Assembly: GCF_021495345.1 (NCBI RefSeq)
Contig: NZ_CP099397.1
Location: 868,001-932,000 of the forward strand
Direction: 5' to 3'
From: Pseudomonas hydrolytica
Lineage (GTDB): Bacteria > Pseudomonadota > Gammaproteobacteria > Pseudomonadales > Pseudomonadaceae
Length of the DNA: 64,000 bases
This document shows, piece after piece, positions 36,254-45,824 of this stretch (positions are counted from its first letter, which is position 1; each line of letters opens with the position of its first letter). The notes under the pieces are model-generated. The model was not told the DNA's origin and searched no databases. It was given only the letters and a program-made list of their open reading frames with translations. A program made the position numbers and the translations under genes.

Positions 36254-36961
36254 TCAACCCGCCAACAGTTCCGCCACCCAGCGCGGCAGCTGCTCGGTAG
36301 CCGGCCCATAGCGTTTCTCGGCGAACAGCGAATGGCCCTGGCTCGGTTCCAGATTGATCTCCAGCGTATGCGCGCCCGCACGACGTGCCTGCTCGACGAA
36401 ACCCGCCGCCGGGTAGACATGCCCCGAGGTGCCGATGCTGACGAACAGCTCGCACTGCTCCAGGGCGTCGTAGATGCGCTCCATGTGATAGGGCATCTCG
36501 CCGAACCAGACGATATCCGGGCGCAAGGTGCCGACCAGGCCGCAGCAGGTGCACGCCCGGCTGACCGGCATGTCATCCAGTAGTGGAAAGCGCTGCTGGC
36601 TGTTGCTGCACAGCATCGACTGCAACTCGCCGTGCATGTGCAGCAGGTTCCTGGAGCCGGCACGCTCGTGCAGGTTGTCGACGTTCTGCGTGACCAGCAG
36701 GAAATCGCCCTGCCAGCCGGCCTCCAGTTCGGCCAGGGCCAGATGCCCGGCGTTCGGCGCGATGGCCGGATCACGCAGCTGGGCGCGGCGCATGTCGTAG
36801 AAGCGCTGCACCAGCGCCGGGTCGCGGGCGAAGCCTTCGGGCGTGGCCACCTCTTCGATGCGGTGGTCCTCCCACAGGCCGTCGGATGCGCGGAAGGTGC
36901 GGATGCCGCTCTCGGCGGAAATCCCCGCACCGGTAAGGATGACGATGTTCGGATGAGACAT
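36254..36961 (-). CDS. cobB: NAD-dependent protein deacylase (sirtuin, CobB-type)
   Basis: The 235-residue sirtuin has GAGISAESGIRTFR (11-24), the substrate pair Y55 and R58 (FYDMRR) that in E. coli CobB and SIRT5 select acyl groups such as succinyl, TQNVDNLH (about 91), catalytic H110 (MHGEL), and the zinc Cys of C118 and the CTCCG cluster. So both lysine deacetylation and desuccinylation are expected. I use the ATG at 36961; an earlier frame start is inside the next gene's region. It is divergent from gcd. Confidence 0.88.
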   Translation of the reverse strand: MSHPNIVILTGAGISAESGIRTFRASDGLWEDHRIEEVATPEGFARDPALVQRFYDMRRAQLRDPAIAPNAGHLALAELEAGWQGDFLLVTQNVDNLHERAGSRNLLHMHGELQSMLCSNSQQRFPLLDDMPVSRACTCCGLVGTLRPDIVWFGEMPYHMERIYDALEQCELFVSIGTSGHVYPAAGFVEQARRAGAHTLEINLEPSQGHSLFAEKRYGPATEQLPRWVAELLAG

Positions 36962-37128
36962 TGGCGCTCCAGGGAGATCGGGGTCAGGCGCCACTTTATG
37001 CCAAGGCCGGTGCTGCGGGGAGTTGGCTGAGCCTAATGCCGCCGCAGAATCCCTGAACTCTCGCCTGTGCTCCGTATCCACAGATCACGGCCCCGGTCTG
37101 GACGGGGCGGTGATTCGGGGAGTTAGGA

Positions 37129-39549
37129 ATGTTCGAGAACAACAAGGTGCAGCCCCTGCGCATCACCCTGACGGCCTGGCTGGTCGCCATGCTCGGTGCG
37201 CTGCTGGCGCTGGGTGGCGCCTATCTGGCGTGGCTGGGCGGGTCCTGGTACTACCTGCTGGCCGGCCTCGGTCTGCTGCTGGTGGGCGTGCTGATTCATC
37301 GCCGCCAGCGGGCGGCCCTGTGGCTGTACGCCCTGGTGCTGCTGGCGAGCCTGGCCTGGACGGTGTACGAGGTGCGCTTCGACTGGTGGCAGATGGCGCC
37401 GCGCATCGACCTGTGGTGCGTGCTCGGCCTGTGGCTGCTGCTGCCGTGGATCAACCGGCACATCGCCCCCGGGCAGCCCTGGCGTGACGGCGCCAGCGTG
37501 GTGCTGGGCATCGGCCTGCTGCTGGGCGCGGGCATGGCGGGCTATTCGCTGACCCAGGATTACCATCGCCTGCCCGGCCGTTTCGACGAGCCGCGCATGG
37601 CCGCTGCCGCCGCGGTGCCGACCCGGCGTTCGGCCAGCGAATGGACAGCTTACGGCGGCTCGTCGCGTGGCGAACGCTACGCTGGTGCCGAGCAGATCAC
37701 CTCGGCCAATGTCGGGCGGCTGAAGAAGGCCTGGGAGTTTCACACCGGCGATCTGCCCGGTGAAGGCGACCCCGGGGAGATTACCAATCAGGTGACGCCG
37801 CTGAAGGTCGGTGACAACCTGTTCATCTGCACGCCGCACAGCATCGCCATCGCCGTGGATGCCGATACCGGCGAGGAGCGCTGGCGCTTCGACCCGGCCA
37901 TCAATCGCCAGGCCGAGTACTACCAGCACATGACCTGCCGCGGCCTGGCCTATCACGATGCGGCTGCCTATGCCGGCCCGCTGATCGCGGCGCGAGACGG
38001 CGCGCTCCCCGAGCTTTCGCCGCAGGCACCGCCACGCTGCACCCAGCGCCTGTTCCTGCCGACCAACGACGCGACCCTGTACGCGCTCGATGTGCACGAC
38101 GGCGAGCCCTGCGAGGAGTTCGGCGAGGGCGGCATGGTCGATCTCAAGGTGGGCCTGGGCGATGACGCGCTGGGCGTCTACCTGCCCACCTCGCCACCGG
38201 TGGTCACCGAGAAGCTGGTGATAGTTGGCGGTTCGGTGACCGACAACGGCTCGGTGGATTCGCCGGGCGGGGTGATTCGTGCCTATGACGTGCGCAGCGG
38301 CGAGCTGGTGTGGAACTTCGATCCTGGCCGTCCCGATGCCACCGAGCCGCTGCCAGCCGGCGAAACCTACGTGCGCAGCACGCCGAACTCCTGGACCATC
38401 GCCACGGCGGACGAGGCACTGGGCCTGGTGTACATCCCCATGGGCAACCAGACGCCCGATCAGTGGGGTGTGCAGCGCAGCGCCGAGGCCGAGCGTTTCA
38501 CCGCGGCGCTGGTGGCGCTCGACCTGGAAAGCGGACGGGTGCGCTGGGAGTTTCGCACCGTGCACCATGATCTGTGGGACCGCGACCTGCCGTCCCAGCC
38601 CACCCTGGTGGATATCGAAGGCCCCGAGGGGCCGGTGCCGGCGATCATCCAGGCAACCAAGCGCGGCGACCTCTACGTGCTCGACCGGCGCAGCGGCGAG
38701 CCCATCGTGCCGGTCAGCGAACAGCCGGTGCCGCAGGGCACGGTGGAGGGCGACTTCACCGCGCCGACCCAGCCGGCCTCGGCACTCAGCTATGCCCCCG
38801 AGGAGCCGCTGCACGAGCGCGACATGTGGGGCGGTACGCCGTTCGACCAGCTGATCTGCCGCATCCAATTCCATCGACTGCGTTACGAGGGCGACTTCAC
38901 CCCGCCGTCGGAGCAGGGTTCGCTGATCTATCCGGGCAACGTCGGGGTGTTCAACTGGCCCTCGGTGGCGGTCGATCCGCAGCGGCAGATCCTCTTCGGC
39001 GCGCCCAATTACCTGGCCTTCGTCTCGCGCCTGGTCAAGCGCGAGGAGGGCGGCGAGCAGGCCGGTGCCGGCGGCAGCGAACGCGGCCTGCAACCCAACC
39101 TCGGCGCGCCTTACATGGTCAGCCTGGAGCCCTTCCTGTCACCGCTGGGGCTGCCATGCCAGGCGCCGCCATGGGGCTATGTCACCGCGGTCGACCTGCG
39201 CAGCATGGACAAGGTCTGGCAGCGCAAGAACGGCACCAGCCGCGACAGTGCGCCGCTGGGTATTCCCCTGACCGTCGGTGTGCCGAACCTCGGCGGCCCG
39301 TTGATCACCGCCAGTGGCCTGGGCTTTCTCAGCGGCACCCTGGACTACTACCTGCGCGCCTACGACATGCGCACCGGCGAGGAGCTGTGGAAGGACAGGT
39401 TGCCGGCAGGCGGCCAGGCCACGCCGATCAGCTACGTCTCGGAAAAGACCGGCAAGCAGTACGTGGTGGTGATGGCCGGCGGGCACGGCTCGTTCGGTAC
39501 GCGCATGGGCGACTCGCTGGTGGCCTGGACGCTGGAGGAAGATGAGTAA
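37129..39549 (+). CDS. gcd: Membrane-bound PQQ-dependent glucose dehydrogenase
   Basis: The 806-residue quinoprotein oxidises glucose to gluconate in the periplasm and feeds electrons to ubiquinone. Five hydrophobic segments fill residues 12-145, then the eight-bladed PQQ propeller begins (EWTAYGGSSRGERYAGAEQI, about 166). It has the conserved PDQWGVQRS, HHDLWDRDLPSQPTL (about 480) and the C-terminal YYLRAYDMRTGEELW PQQ repeat. It needs PQQ, whose genes are not in the window. A terminator follows directly. Confidence 0.94.
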   Translation: MFENNKVQPLRITLTAWLVAMLGALLALGGAYLAWLGGSWYYLLAGLGLLLVGVLIHRRQRAALWLYALVLLASLAWTVYEVRFDWWQMAPRIDLWCVLGLWLLLPWINRHIAPGQPWRDGASVVLGIGLLLGAGMAGYSLTQDYHRLPGRFDEPRMAAAAAVPTRRSASEWTAYGGSSRGERYAGAEQITSANVGRLKKAWEFHTGDLPGEGDPGEITNQVTPLKVGDNLFICTPHSIAIAVDADTGEERWRFDPAINRQAEYYQHMTCRGLAYHDAAAYAGPLIAARDGALPELSPQAPPRCTQRLFLPTNDATLYALDVHDGEPCEEFGEGGMVDLKVGLGDDALGVYLPTSPPVVTEKLVIVGGSVTDNGSVDSPGGVIRAYDVRSGELVWNFDPGRPDATEPLPAGETYVRSTPNSWTIATADEALGLVYIPMGNQTPDQWGVQRSAEAERFTAALVALDLESGRVRWEFRTVHHDLWDRDLPSQPTLVDIEGPEGPVPAIIQATKRGDLYVLDRRSGEPIVPVSEQPVPQGTVEGDFTAPTQPASALSYAPEEPLHERDMWGGTPFDQLICRIQFHRLRYEGDFTPPSEQGSLIYPGNVGVFNWPSVAVDPQRQILFGAPNYLAFVSRLVKREEGGEQAGAGGSERGLQPNLGAPYMVSLEPFLSPLGLPCQAPPWGYVTAVDLRSMDKVWQRKNGTSRDSAPLGIPLTVGVPNLGGPLITASGLGFLSGTLDYYLRAYDMRTGEELWKDRLPAGGQATPISYVSEKTGKQYVVVMAGGHGSFGTRMGDSLVAWTLEEDE

Positions 39550-39552
39550 ACG

Positions 39553-39581
39553 GAACAAGGCCCGCAGAGCGGGCCTTGTTC
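39553..39581. terminator. Bidirectional hairpin between gcd and prfC
   Basis: GAACAAGGCCCGC (39553-39565) and GCGGGCCTTGTTC (39569-39581) form a perfect 13-pair stem with a 3-base loop. It ends gcd on the plus strand and prfC (stop at 39586) on the minus strand. Confidence 0.85.
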
Positions 39582-39585
39582 AATG

Positions 39586-41169
<1,584 letters not shown>

Positions 41170-41333
41170 GAATATGTGCCTGGATGGAAGCGTTGAAGGC
41201 ACCTTGGTGCCTGGAAAACTGGCGATTATACCGATAACTGCAGGCGCTGGCCGAGGGGCGACCATCGGGTTTCTCAAGCGCGCCGGGCGATGCCTCTCGG
41301 CACCTGCGCAGATGCGTAAATAACGCGTAAATG

Positions 41334-41352
41334 AATGGTTATGAAAATTATT
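41334..41352. promoter_or_regulatory. Fur-box-like site upstream of the PepSY/reductase gene
   Basis: By hand alignment this 19-mer matches the Fur consensus (GATAATGATAATCATTATC) at 11 of 19 positions. It lies 54 bases before the start codon, a suitable place for iron repression. The nearby A/T-rich sequence would also hold the -10 element. Confidence 0.5.
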
Positions 41353-41405
41353 CCCATATAGAGTAGCCGCCCGTCGCAGTGGGTCAGGGCAGGGGTTGCT
41401 CCGTC

Positions 41406-43937
41406 GTGTTCAAGAAAATCATCTTCCAGTTGCACTGGTTCTTCGGCATCAGCGCCGGCCTGGTGCTGGCCATCATGGGTATCACGGGAGCCCTTTACAG
41501 TTTCGAGGGCGAGATCACCCGGGCCCTGAATGCCGAGCGCTGGCAGATCCAGCGCAGCGAGCAGGGCTGGCTCGAGCCCGCCGAACTGGTCGCCAGGATC
41601 GAGTCGGCCAGCGCCGACCGGGTCGCCAGCCTGTGGCTCGATAGCCGCCACGATGGCCCCGGCACTGCCTTTCTCGCGCCGCCGCCGGGCGAGCGGCGCG
41701 GGCCGCGCGTGACCTTCGACCCCTACACCGGACAGATACTGGCCGAGCCCGTCGGTCAGCAGTTCTTCGGCCTGATGCTGCAGCTGCACCGCTTCCTGGC
41801 CATGGGCGAAGTGGGCAAGCAGATCACCGCGGCCAGCACCCTGGCGCTGCTGTTCTTCTGTCTGTCCGGCCTGTATCTGCGCTGGCCGCGCCAGGCGCTG
41901 AACTGGCGCACCTGGCTGACACTGGACTGGAAGAAGAAGGGTCGCAGCTTCAACTGGGACCTGCATGCCGTGGCCGGTACCTGGGCGCTGCTGTTCTACC
42001 TCTGCGCCGGGCTCACCGGCCTGTACTGGTCCTACGACTGGTACCGCGAAGGGCTGACGCGCCTGCTCTCGGACAATCCGCCCGAGCAGCATGGCGAAGG
42101 GCGGTCGCGCGCTGGACGTGATGCGAGCGCCGGGCCTGCACTGCAGGTCGATCACTCGGCCATCTGGCAGGGCGTGCAACAGGCCGCCGGGCCCAGGCTG
42201 GTCGCCTGGAACCTGCGCTTGCCACCGGTGGCGGGGCAGCCGGCGACGGTCTTCTATGTGCTCGACGACGCCGAGCATGTGCGTGCCTTCAACCAGTTGC
42301 AGATCGACCCCGCTACCGGCGTCGTCAGCCGCCATGAGCGCTACGCCGACAAGAGCTTCAAGGCGCAATTGCTGACCAGCGTCTATGCCCTGCATGTCGG
42401 CGAATACTTCGGTCTGACCGGGCGCATCCTGATGATGCTGGCCACGGCGGCCATGCCGCTGTTCTTCGTCACCGGCTGGCTGCTGTACCTGGATCGCCGA
42501 CGCAAGAAGCGCGCAGCAGCGGCTGCGCGCGGTGCGCTGAAAACGCATGACTCCGGCGAAGGCTGGCTGGTCGGCTTCGCCAGCCAGAGCGGCTATGCCG
42601 AGCAACTGGCCTGGCAGAGCGCCGGGCAATTGCAGGCCGCCGGCATCCCGGTGCGGGTCGAGCCGCTGTCGCGCCTCGATGCCGACAGCCTGCGCCGGAC
42701 GCGCAAGGCGCTGTTCGTGGTCAGCACCTTCGGTGACGGCGAGGCGCCCGATGCCGCGCTGGGTTTCGAGCGCAAGGTGCTGGGCGGCTCGCTGCCGCTC
42801 GAACAGCTGAGCTACGCCGTGCTGGCGCTGGGCGACCGGCAGTACCAGCACTTCTGCGGCTTCGCCCGGCGCATCAACGACTGGCTGGGTTTGCAGGGCG
42901 CGCAGCGCCTGTTCGACAGCGTCGAGGTCGATGGCGCTGACCAGGCCGCACTGCAGCGCTGGCAACAGCAGCTGAGCGAGCTGACCGGCGCCGCGCCGAT
43001 GCGCTTCGAACAGGCGCCCTGGCAGAGCTGGACGCTGGCCGAACGGCGCCTGCTCAACCCCGGCAGCCAGGGTGCGCCGGTGTTTTTCCTCGGCCTGACG
43101 CCGCCTGCGCAGAGCACCTGGCAGGCCGGCGACATTCTGGAGATTCGTCCGCGTCATGCGCCGGCTGCGGTGCAGGCCTGGCTGCAGCACTCCGGCTGCG
43201 ACGGCCTCGAGCCGGTGACCCTCGATGGCCAGGCGCTGAGCCTTTGCGAAGCCCTGGCCGAACGCCAGTTGCCGGACAGCCTCGCGCATCTGGTCGGCCT
43301 GCATGCCCAGGCGCTGGTTGATGCCCTGGCGCCGCTGGGTTCGCGTGAATACTCCATCGCCTCGGTGGCGGCCGATGGCGTGCTGCAACTGATCGTGCGC
43401 CAGGCCATGCAGGCCGACGGCAGCCTGGGCCTGGGCTCCGGCTGGCTGACCGAGCATCTGCCAGCCGGCGGGCAATTGCTGGCGCGGGTGCGGCGCAACA
43501 GCGGCTTCCACCTGCCGGACGACGACCGCCCGCTGATCCTGATCGGCAATGGTACCGGCCTGGCCGGACTGCGCTCGCTGCTGCGCGCACGGACACTGGC
43601 CGGGCAGGGGCGCAACTGGCTGTTGTTCGGCGAGCGCAACCGCGCCTGCGACTTCTTCTGTGGCGACGAGCTGCAGGCGGCGCTGGCCGCAGGCGAGCTG
43701 CAGCATGTGGATCTGGCGTTCTCCCGCGACCAGGCCGACAAGCGCTACGTGCAGGACCTGCTGCGCGAGCAGCGCGAGCGTCTGCATGCCTGGCTGGCCG
43801 AGGGCGCGGCGATCTACGTTTGCGGCAGCCTGCAGGGCATGGCCGGCGGCGTGGATGCGGCATTGCGCGAGCTGCTCGGCGACCAAGAGGTGGACGATCT
43901 GATCGAGGAAGGGCGCTATCGCCGCGACGTGTATTGA
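41406..43937 (+). CDS. PepSY membrane domain fused to flavodoxin/NADPH reductase (candidate ferri-siderophore reductase)
   Basis: The 843-residue protein joins a PepSY-TM part (about 1-380; four main membrane helices, with His-rich helix motifs [35 protein letters not shown] that could bind heme) to a CysJ-type diflavin reductase: flavodoxin (about 390-530, [14 protein letters not shown]), then FAD/NADPH domains ([28 protein letters not shown]). So electrons could run NADPH-FAD-FMN-heme across the inner membrane. P. aeruginosa has a similar gene next to piuA. I choose GTG at 41406, since [12 protein letters not shown] is the natural start. An iron-reductase role is inference. Confidence 0.85.
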   Translation: MFKKIIFQLHWFFGISAGLVLAIMGITGALYSFEGEITRALNAERWQIQRSEQGWLEPAELVARIESASADRVASLWLDSRHDGPGTAFLAPPPGERRGPRVTFDPYTGQILAEPVGQQFFGLMLQLHRFLAMGEVGKQITAASTLALLFFCLSGLYLRWPRQALNWRTWLTLDWKKKGRSFNWDLHAVAGTWALLFYLCAGLTGLYWSYDWYREGLTRLLSDNPPEQHGEGRSRAGRDASAGPALQVDHSAIWQGVQQAAGPRLVAWNLRLPPVAGQPATVFYVLDDAEHVRAFNQLQIDPATGVVSRHERYADKSFKAQLLTSVYALHVGEYFGLTGRILMMLATAAMPLFFVTGWLLYLDRRRKKRAAAAARGALKTHDSGEGWLVGFASQSGYAEQLAWQSAGQLQAAGIPVRVEPLSRLDADSLRRTRKALFVVSTFGDGEAPDAALGFERKVLGGSLPLEQLSYAVLALGDRQYQHFCGFARRINDWLGLQGAQRLFDSVEVDGADQAALQRWQQQLSELTGAAPMRFEQAPWQSWTLAERRLLNPGSQGAPVFFLGLTPPAQSTWQAGDILEIRPRHAPAAVQAWLQHSGCDGLEPVTLDGQALSLCEALAERQLPDSLAHLVGLHAQALVDALAPLGSREYSIASVAADGVLQLIVRQAMQADGSLGLGSGWLTEHLPAGGQLLARVRRNSGFHLPDDDRPLILIGNGTGLAGLRSLLRARTLAGQGRNWLLFGERNRACDFFCGDELQAALAAGELQHVDLAFSRDQADKRYVQDLLREQRERLHAWLAEGAAIYVCGSLQGMAGGVDAALRELLGDQEVDDLIEEGRYRRDVY

Positions 43938-43944
43938 GCCGGTG

Positions 43945-43968
43945 GGCGAGCGGTGCAAGCCGCTCGCC
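43945..43968 (+). terminator. Hairpin after the PepSY/reductase gene
   Basis: GGCGAGCGG (43945-43953) and CCGCTCGCC (43960-43968) form a 9-pair stem 8 bases after the stop. No T-run follows. Confidence 0.55.
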
Positions 43969-44373
43969 GCGAGGTGCTGCAATGGCACTGAAACACGGGT
44001 GCGCGAAACTGGCTGAAAGCCCCGCCTGTTCAGCATTTCAGGACGTTTTGTGTGATATCCGGAACGTGCTGAAATTAGGCAGAATTTCCGGTTGATCTGC
44101 GCGGCGCATGGTCTTAAAGTCCGCGCCCGAACGTCCATGCTGGAAACGATCCATCCGGCTCAAGTACTGACGACGAGAGGTTGCCGGCCGGCGAATGGTC
44201 GGTACCGGTGATGCTCGGCGACATGCCTTGGGAAGTAGGCGAACCAAAGTGGGGAAACTGTCAGACGTTCAGGCCGGCGTGTTGCGCGGCCAGCCCCGAC
44301 ACGTGGTGGAACCTGTAAGCGGTTCTGCTGCCCGAATCAATGTGTTCCCGGTTTTGCCATTGGAGTCACCAGC
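43969..44373 (+). ncRNA. Long untranslated leader region of speC (candidate regulatory RNA)
   Basis: The gap before speC has no convincing gene. A possible promoter is TTGATC (44092-44097), 16 bases, TTAAAG (44114-44119), which would leave a leader of about 245 bases. The leader holds several GC-rich inverted stretches (GCCGGCCGGC near 44182; GGCCGGCG near 44270 with a nearby GCGCGGCC) and two short reading frames (ATG at 44137, 24 codons; ATG at 44211, about 35 codons), neither with a clear ribosome site. Leaders of ornithine decarboxylase genes in other bacteria sense ornithine or polyamines, so control of this kind is possible. No known RNA class is recognised. Confidence 0.35.
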
Positions 44374-45537
44374 ATGTCGATCAAGGTCGAAGACTATTAC
44401 GCACCCGCCACTTTTGCCCGCATGAAGGCGTTCGCCGATCAGCACGAAACCCCGTTCGTGGTGATCGACCGGCAGATCATCAGCGATGCCTACGATCAGT
44501 TGGGCAACTGCTTCCCCTTCGCCAAGATCTACTACGCGGTCAAGGCCAACCCCGCCGTGGAGATCATCGAACTGCTGCGCGACAAGGGTTCGAGCTTCGA
44601 CATCGCCTCGATCTACGAGCTGGACAAAGTCATGGCCACCGGTGTCGGTCCGGAGCGCATCAGCTACGGCAACACCATCAAGAAGTCGCGCGACATCCGT
44701 TATTTCTTCGACAAGGGCGTGCGCCTGTTCGCCACCGACTCCGAGGCCGACCTGCGCAACATCGCCAAGGCCGCGCCGGGCTCCAAGATCTACGTGCGCA
44801 TCCTCACCGAAGGCTCCACCAGCGCGGACTGGCCGCTGAGCCGCAAGTTCGGCTGCCAGCCGGACATGGCCCTGGACCTGCTGATCCTGGCCAAGCAGCT
44901 GGGCCTGGTACCCTACGGCATCTCCTTCCACGTCGGCAGCCAGCAGCGCGATATCGATGTGTGGGACGCCGCCATCGCCAAGGTCAAGGTGATCTTCGAG
45001 CGTCTGCGCGAGGAAGACGGCATCACCCTGCAGATGATCAACATGGGCGGCGGCTTCCCGGCCAACTACATCCAGCGCACCAACGACCTGGAAACCTATG
45101 CCGAGGAAATCACCCGCTTCCTCAAGGAGGACTTCGGTGACGATCTGCCGGAGATCATCCTCGAGCCGGGCCGCTCGCTGATCGCCAACGCCGGCGTGCT
45201 GGTGTCCGAAGTGGTGCTGGTGGCGCGTAAGTCGCGCACCGCGGTCGAGCGCTGGGTGTATGCCGACGTCGGTAAGTTCAGCGGCCTGATCGAAACCATG
45301 GACGAGTCGATCAAGTTCCCCATCTGGACCGAGAAGAAGGGTGAGATGGAAGAGGTGGTGATCGCCGGCCCGACCTGCGACAGCGCCGACATCATGTACG
45401 AGCACTACAAGTACGGCCTGCCGCTGAACCTGGCCAGCGGCGACCGCCTGTACTGGCTGTCCACCGGCGCCTACACCACCAGCTACAGCGCGGTGGAATT
45501 CAACGGCTTCCCGCCGCTGAAGTCCTACTACCTGTAA
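44374..45537 (+). CDS. speC: Ornithine decarboxylase (alanine-racemase-fold type)
   Basis: The 387-residue enzyme makes putrescine from ornithine with pyridoxal phosphate. It belongs to the eukaryote-like fold III group. Lys K57 in YYAVKANP binds PLP; SFHVGSQQ (about 186), MGGGFPANY (about 228) and EPGRSLIANAG (about 263) shape the cofactor site; and GPTCDSADIM (about 331-340) holds the catalytic Cys. P. aeruginosa speC has the same length and neighbourhood. Family members may also act on lysine. Ribosome site GGAG lies 8-11 bases upstream. Confidence 0.93.
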   Translation: MSIKVEDYYAPATFARMKAFADQHETPFVVIDRQIISDAYDQLGNCFPFAKIYYAVKANPAVEIIELLRDKGSSFDIASIYELDKVMATGVGPERISYGNTIKKSRDIRYFFDKGVRLFATDSEADLRNIAKAAPGSKIYVRILTEGSTSADWPLSRKFGCQPDMALDLLILAKQLGLVPYGISFHVGSQQRDIDVWDAAIAKVKVIFERLREEDGITLQMINMGGGFPANYIQRTNDLETYAEEITRFLKEDFGDDLPEIILEPGRSLIANAGVLVSEVVLVARKSRTAVERWVYADVGKFSGLIETMDESIKFPIWTEKKGEMEEVVIAGPTCDSADIMYEHYKYGLPLNLASGDRLYWLSTGAYTTSYSAVEFNGFPPLKSYYL

Positions 45538-45546
45538 GACCGCCGC

Positions 45547-45593
45547 GTAGGTTGCGCCTGCCCGCTAGTAGCGGTGCGCATGGCGCACCCTAC
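45547..45593. repeat. Paired REP-like element (GGTGCGC family)
   Basis: GTAGGTTGCGC at the left and GCGCACCCTAC at the right, with inner CCGCTA/TAGCGG, form an interrupted hairpin 10 bases after the speC stop. Confidence 0.7.
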
Positions 45594-45616
45594 CGGTGAT
45601 GTCACGGTTGCTCGAT

Positions 45617-45648
45617 CAACGCCCACCTTGTGTGGGCGTTGTCGTTTC
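45617..45648 (+). terminator. Terminator after speC
   Basis: CAACGCCCAC (45617-45626) and GTGGGCGTTG (45632-45641) form a 10-pair stem with loop CTTGT, followed by TCGTTT. Confidence 0.8.
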
Positions 45649-45762
45649 TGCCGACCAGAGCCGGCTGATTCCCGCTGTTCAGCGTGCCAGAGCGGTCCGT
45701 CAGATGGAGCGAAAGGGCGCCGACAATTTTGTTACAAATAAGTTTCATGTAAATCATTCGTA

Positions 45763-45781
45763 AATATTGATTACGATTGAA
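45763..45781. promoter_or_regulatory. Fur-box-like site upstream of the piuA-like receptor
   Basis: This 19-mer matches the Fur consensus at 11 of 19 positions by hand alignment, within a wider A/T-rich stretch (45728-45790). It lies 44 bases before the start codon. TonB receptor genes of this kind are normally Fur-repressed. Confidence 0.6.
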
Positions 45782-45824
45782 TCTCAAATACTATCGCGCG
45801 CAGTTTTCATCTGGAGTGATTCTC

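Noticed and set aside
41274..44138. Open frame of about 954 codons opposite to the PepSY/reductase gene
   Set aside because: Antisense shadow of a multi-domain protein with clear motifs.
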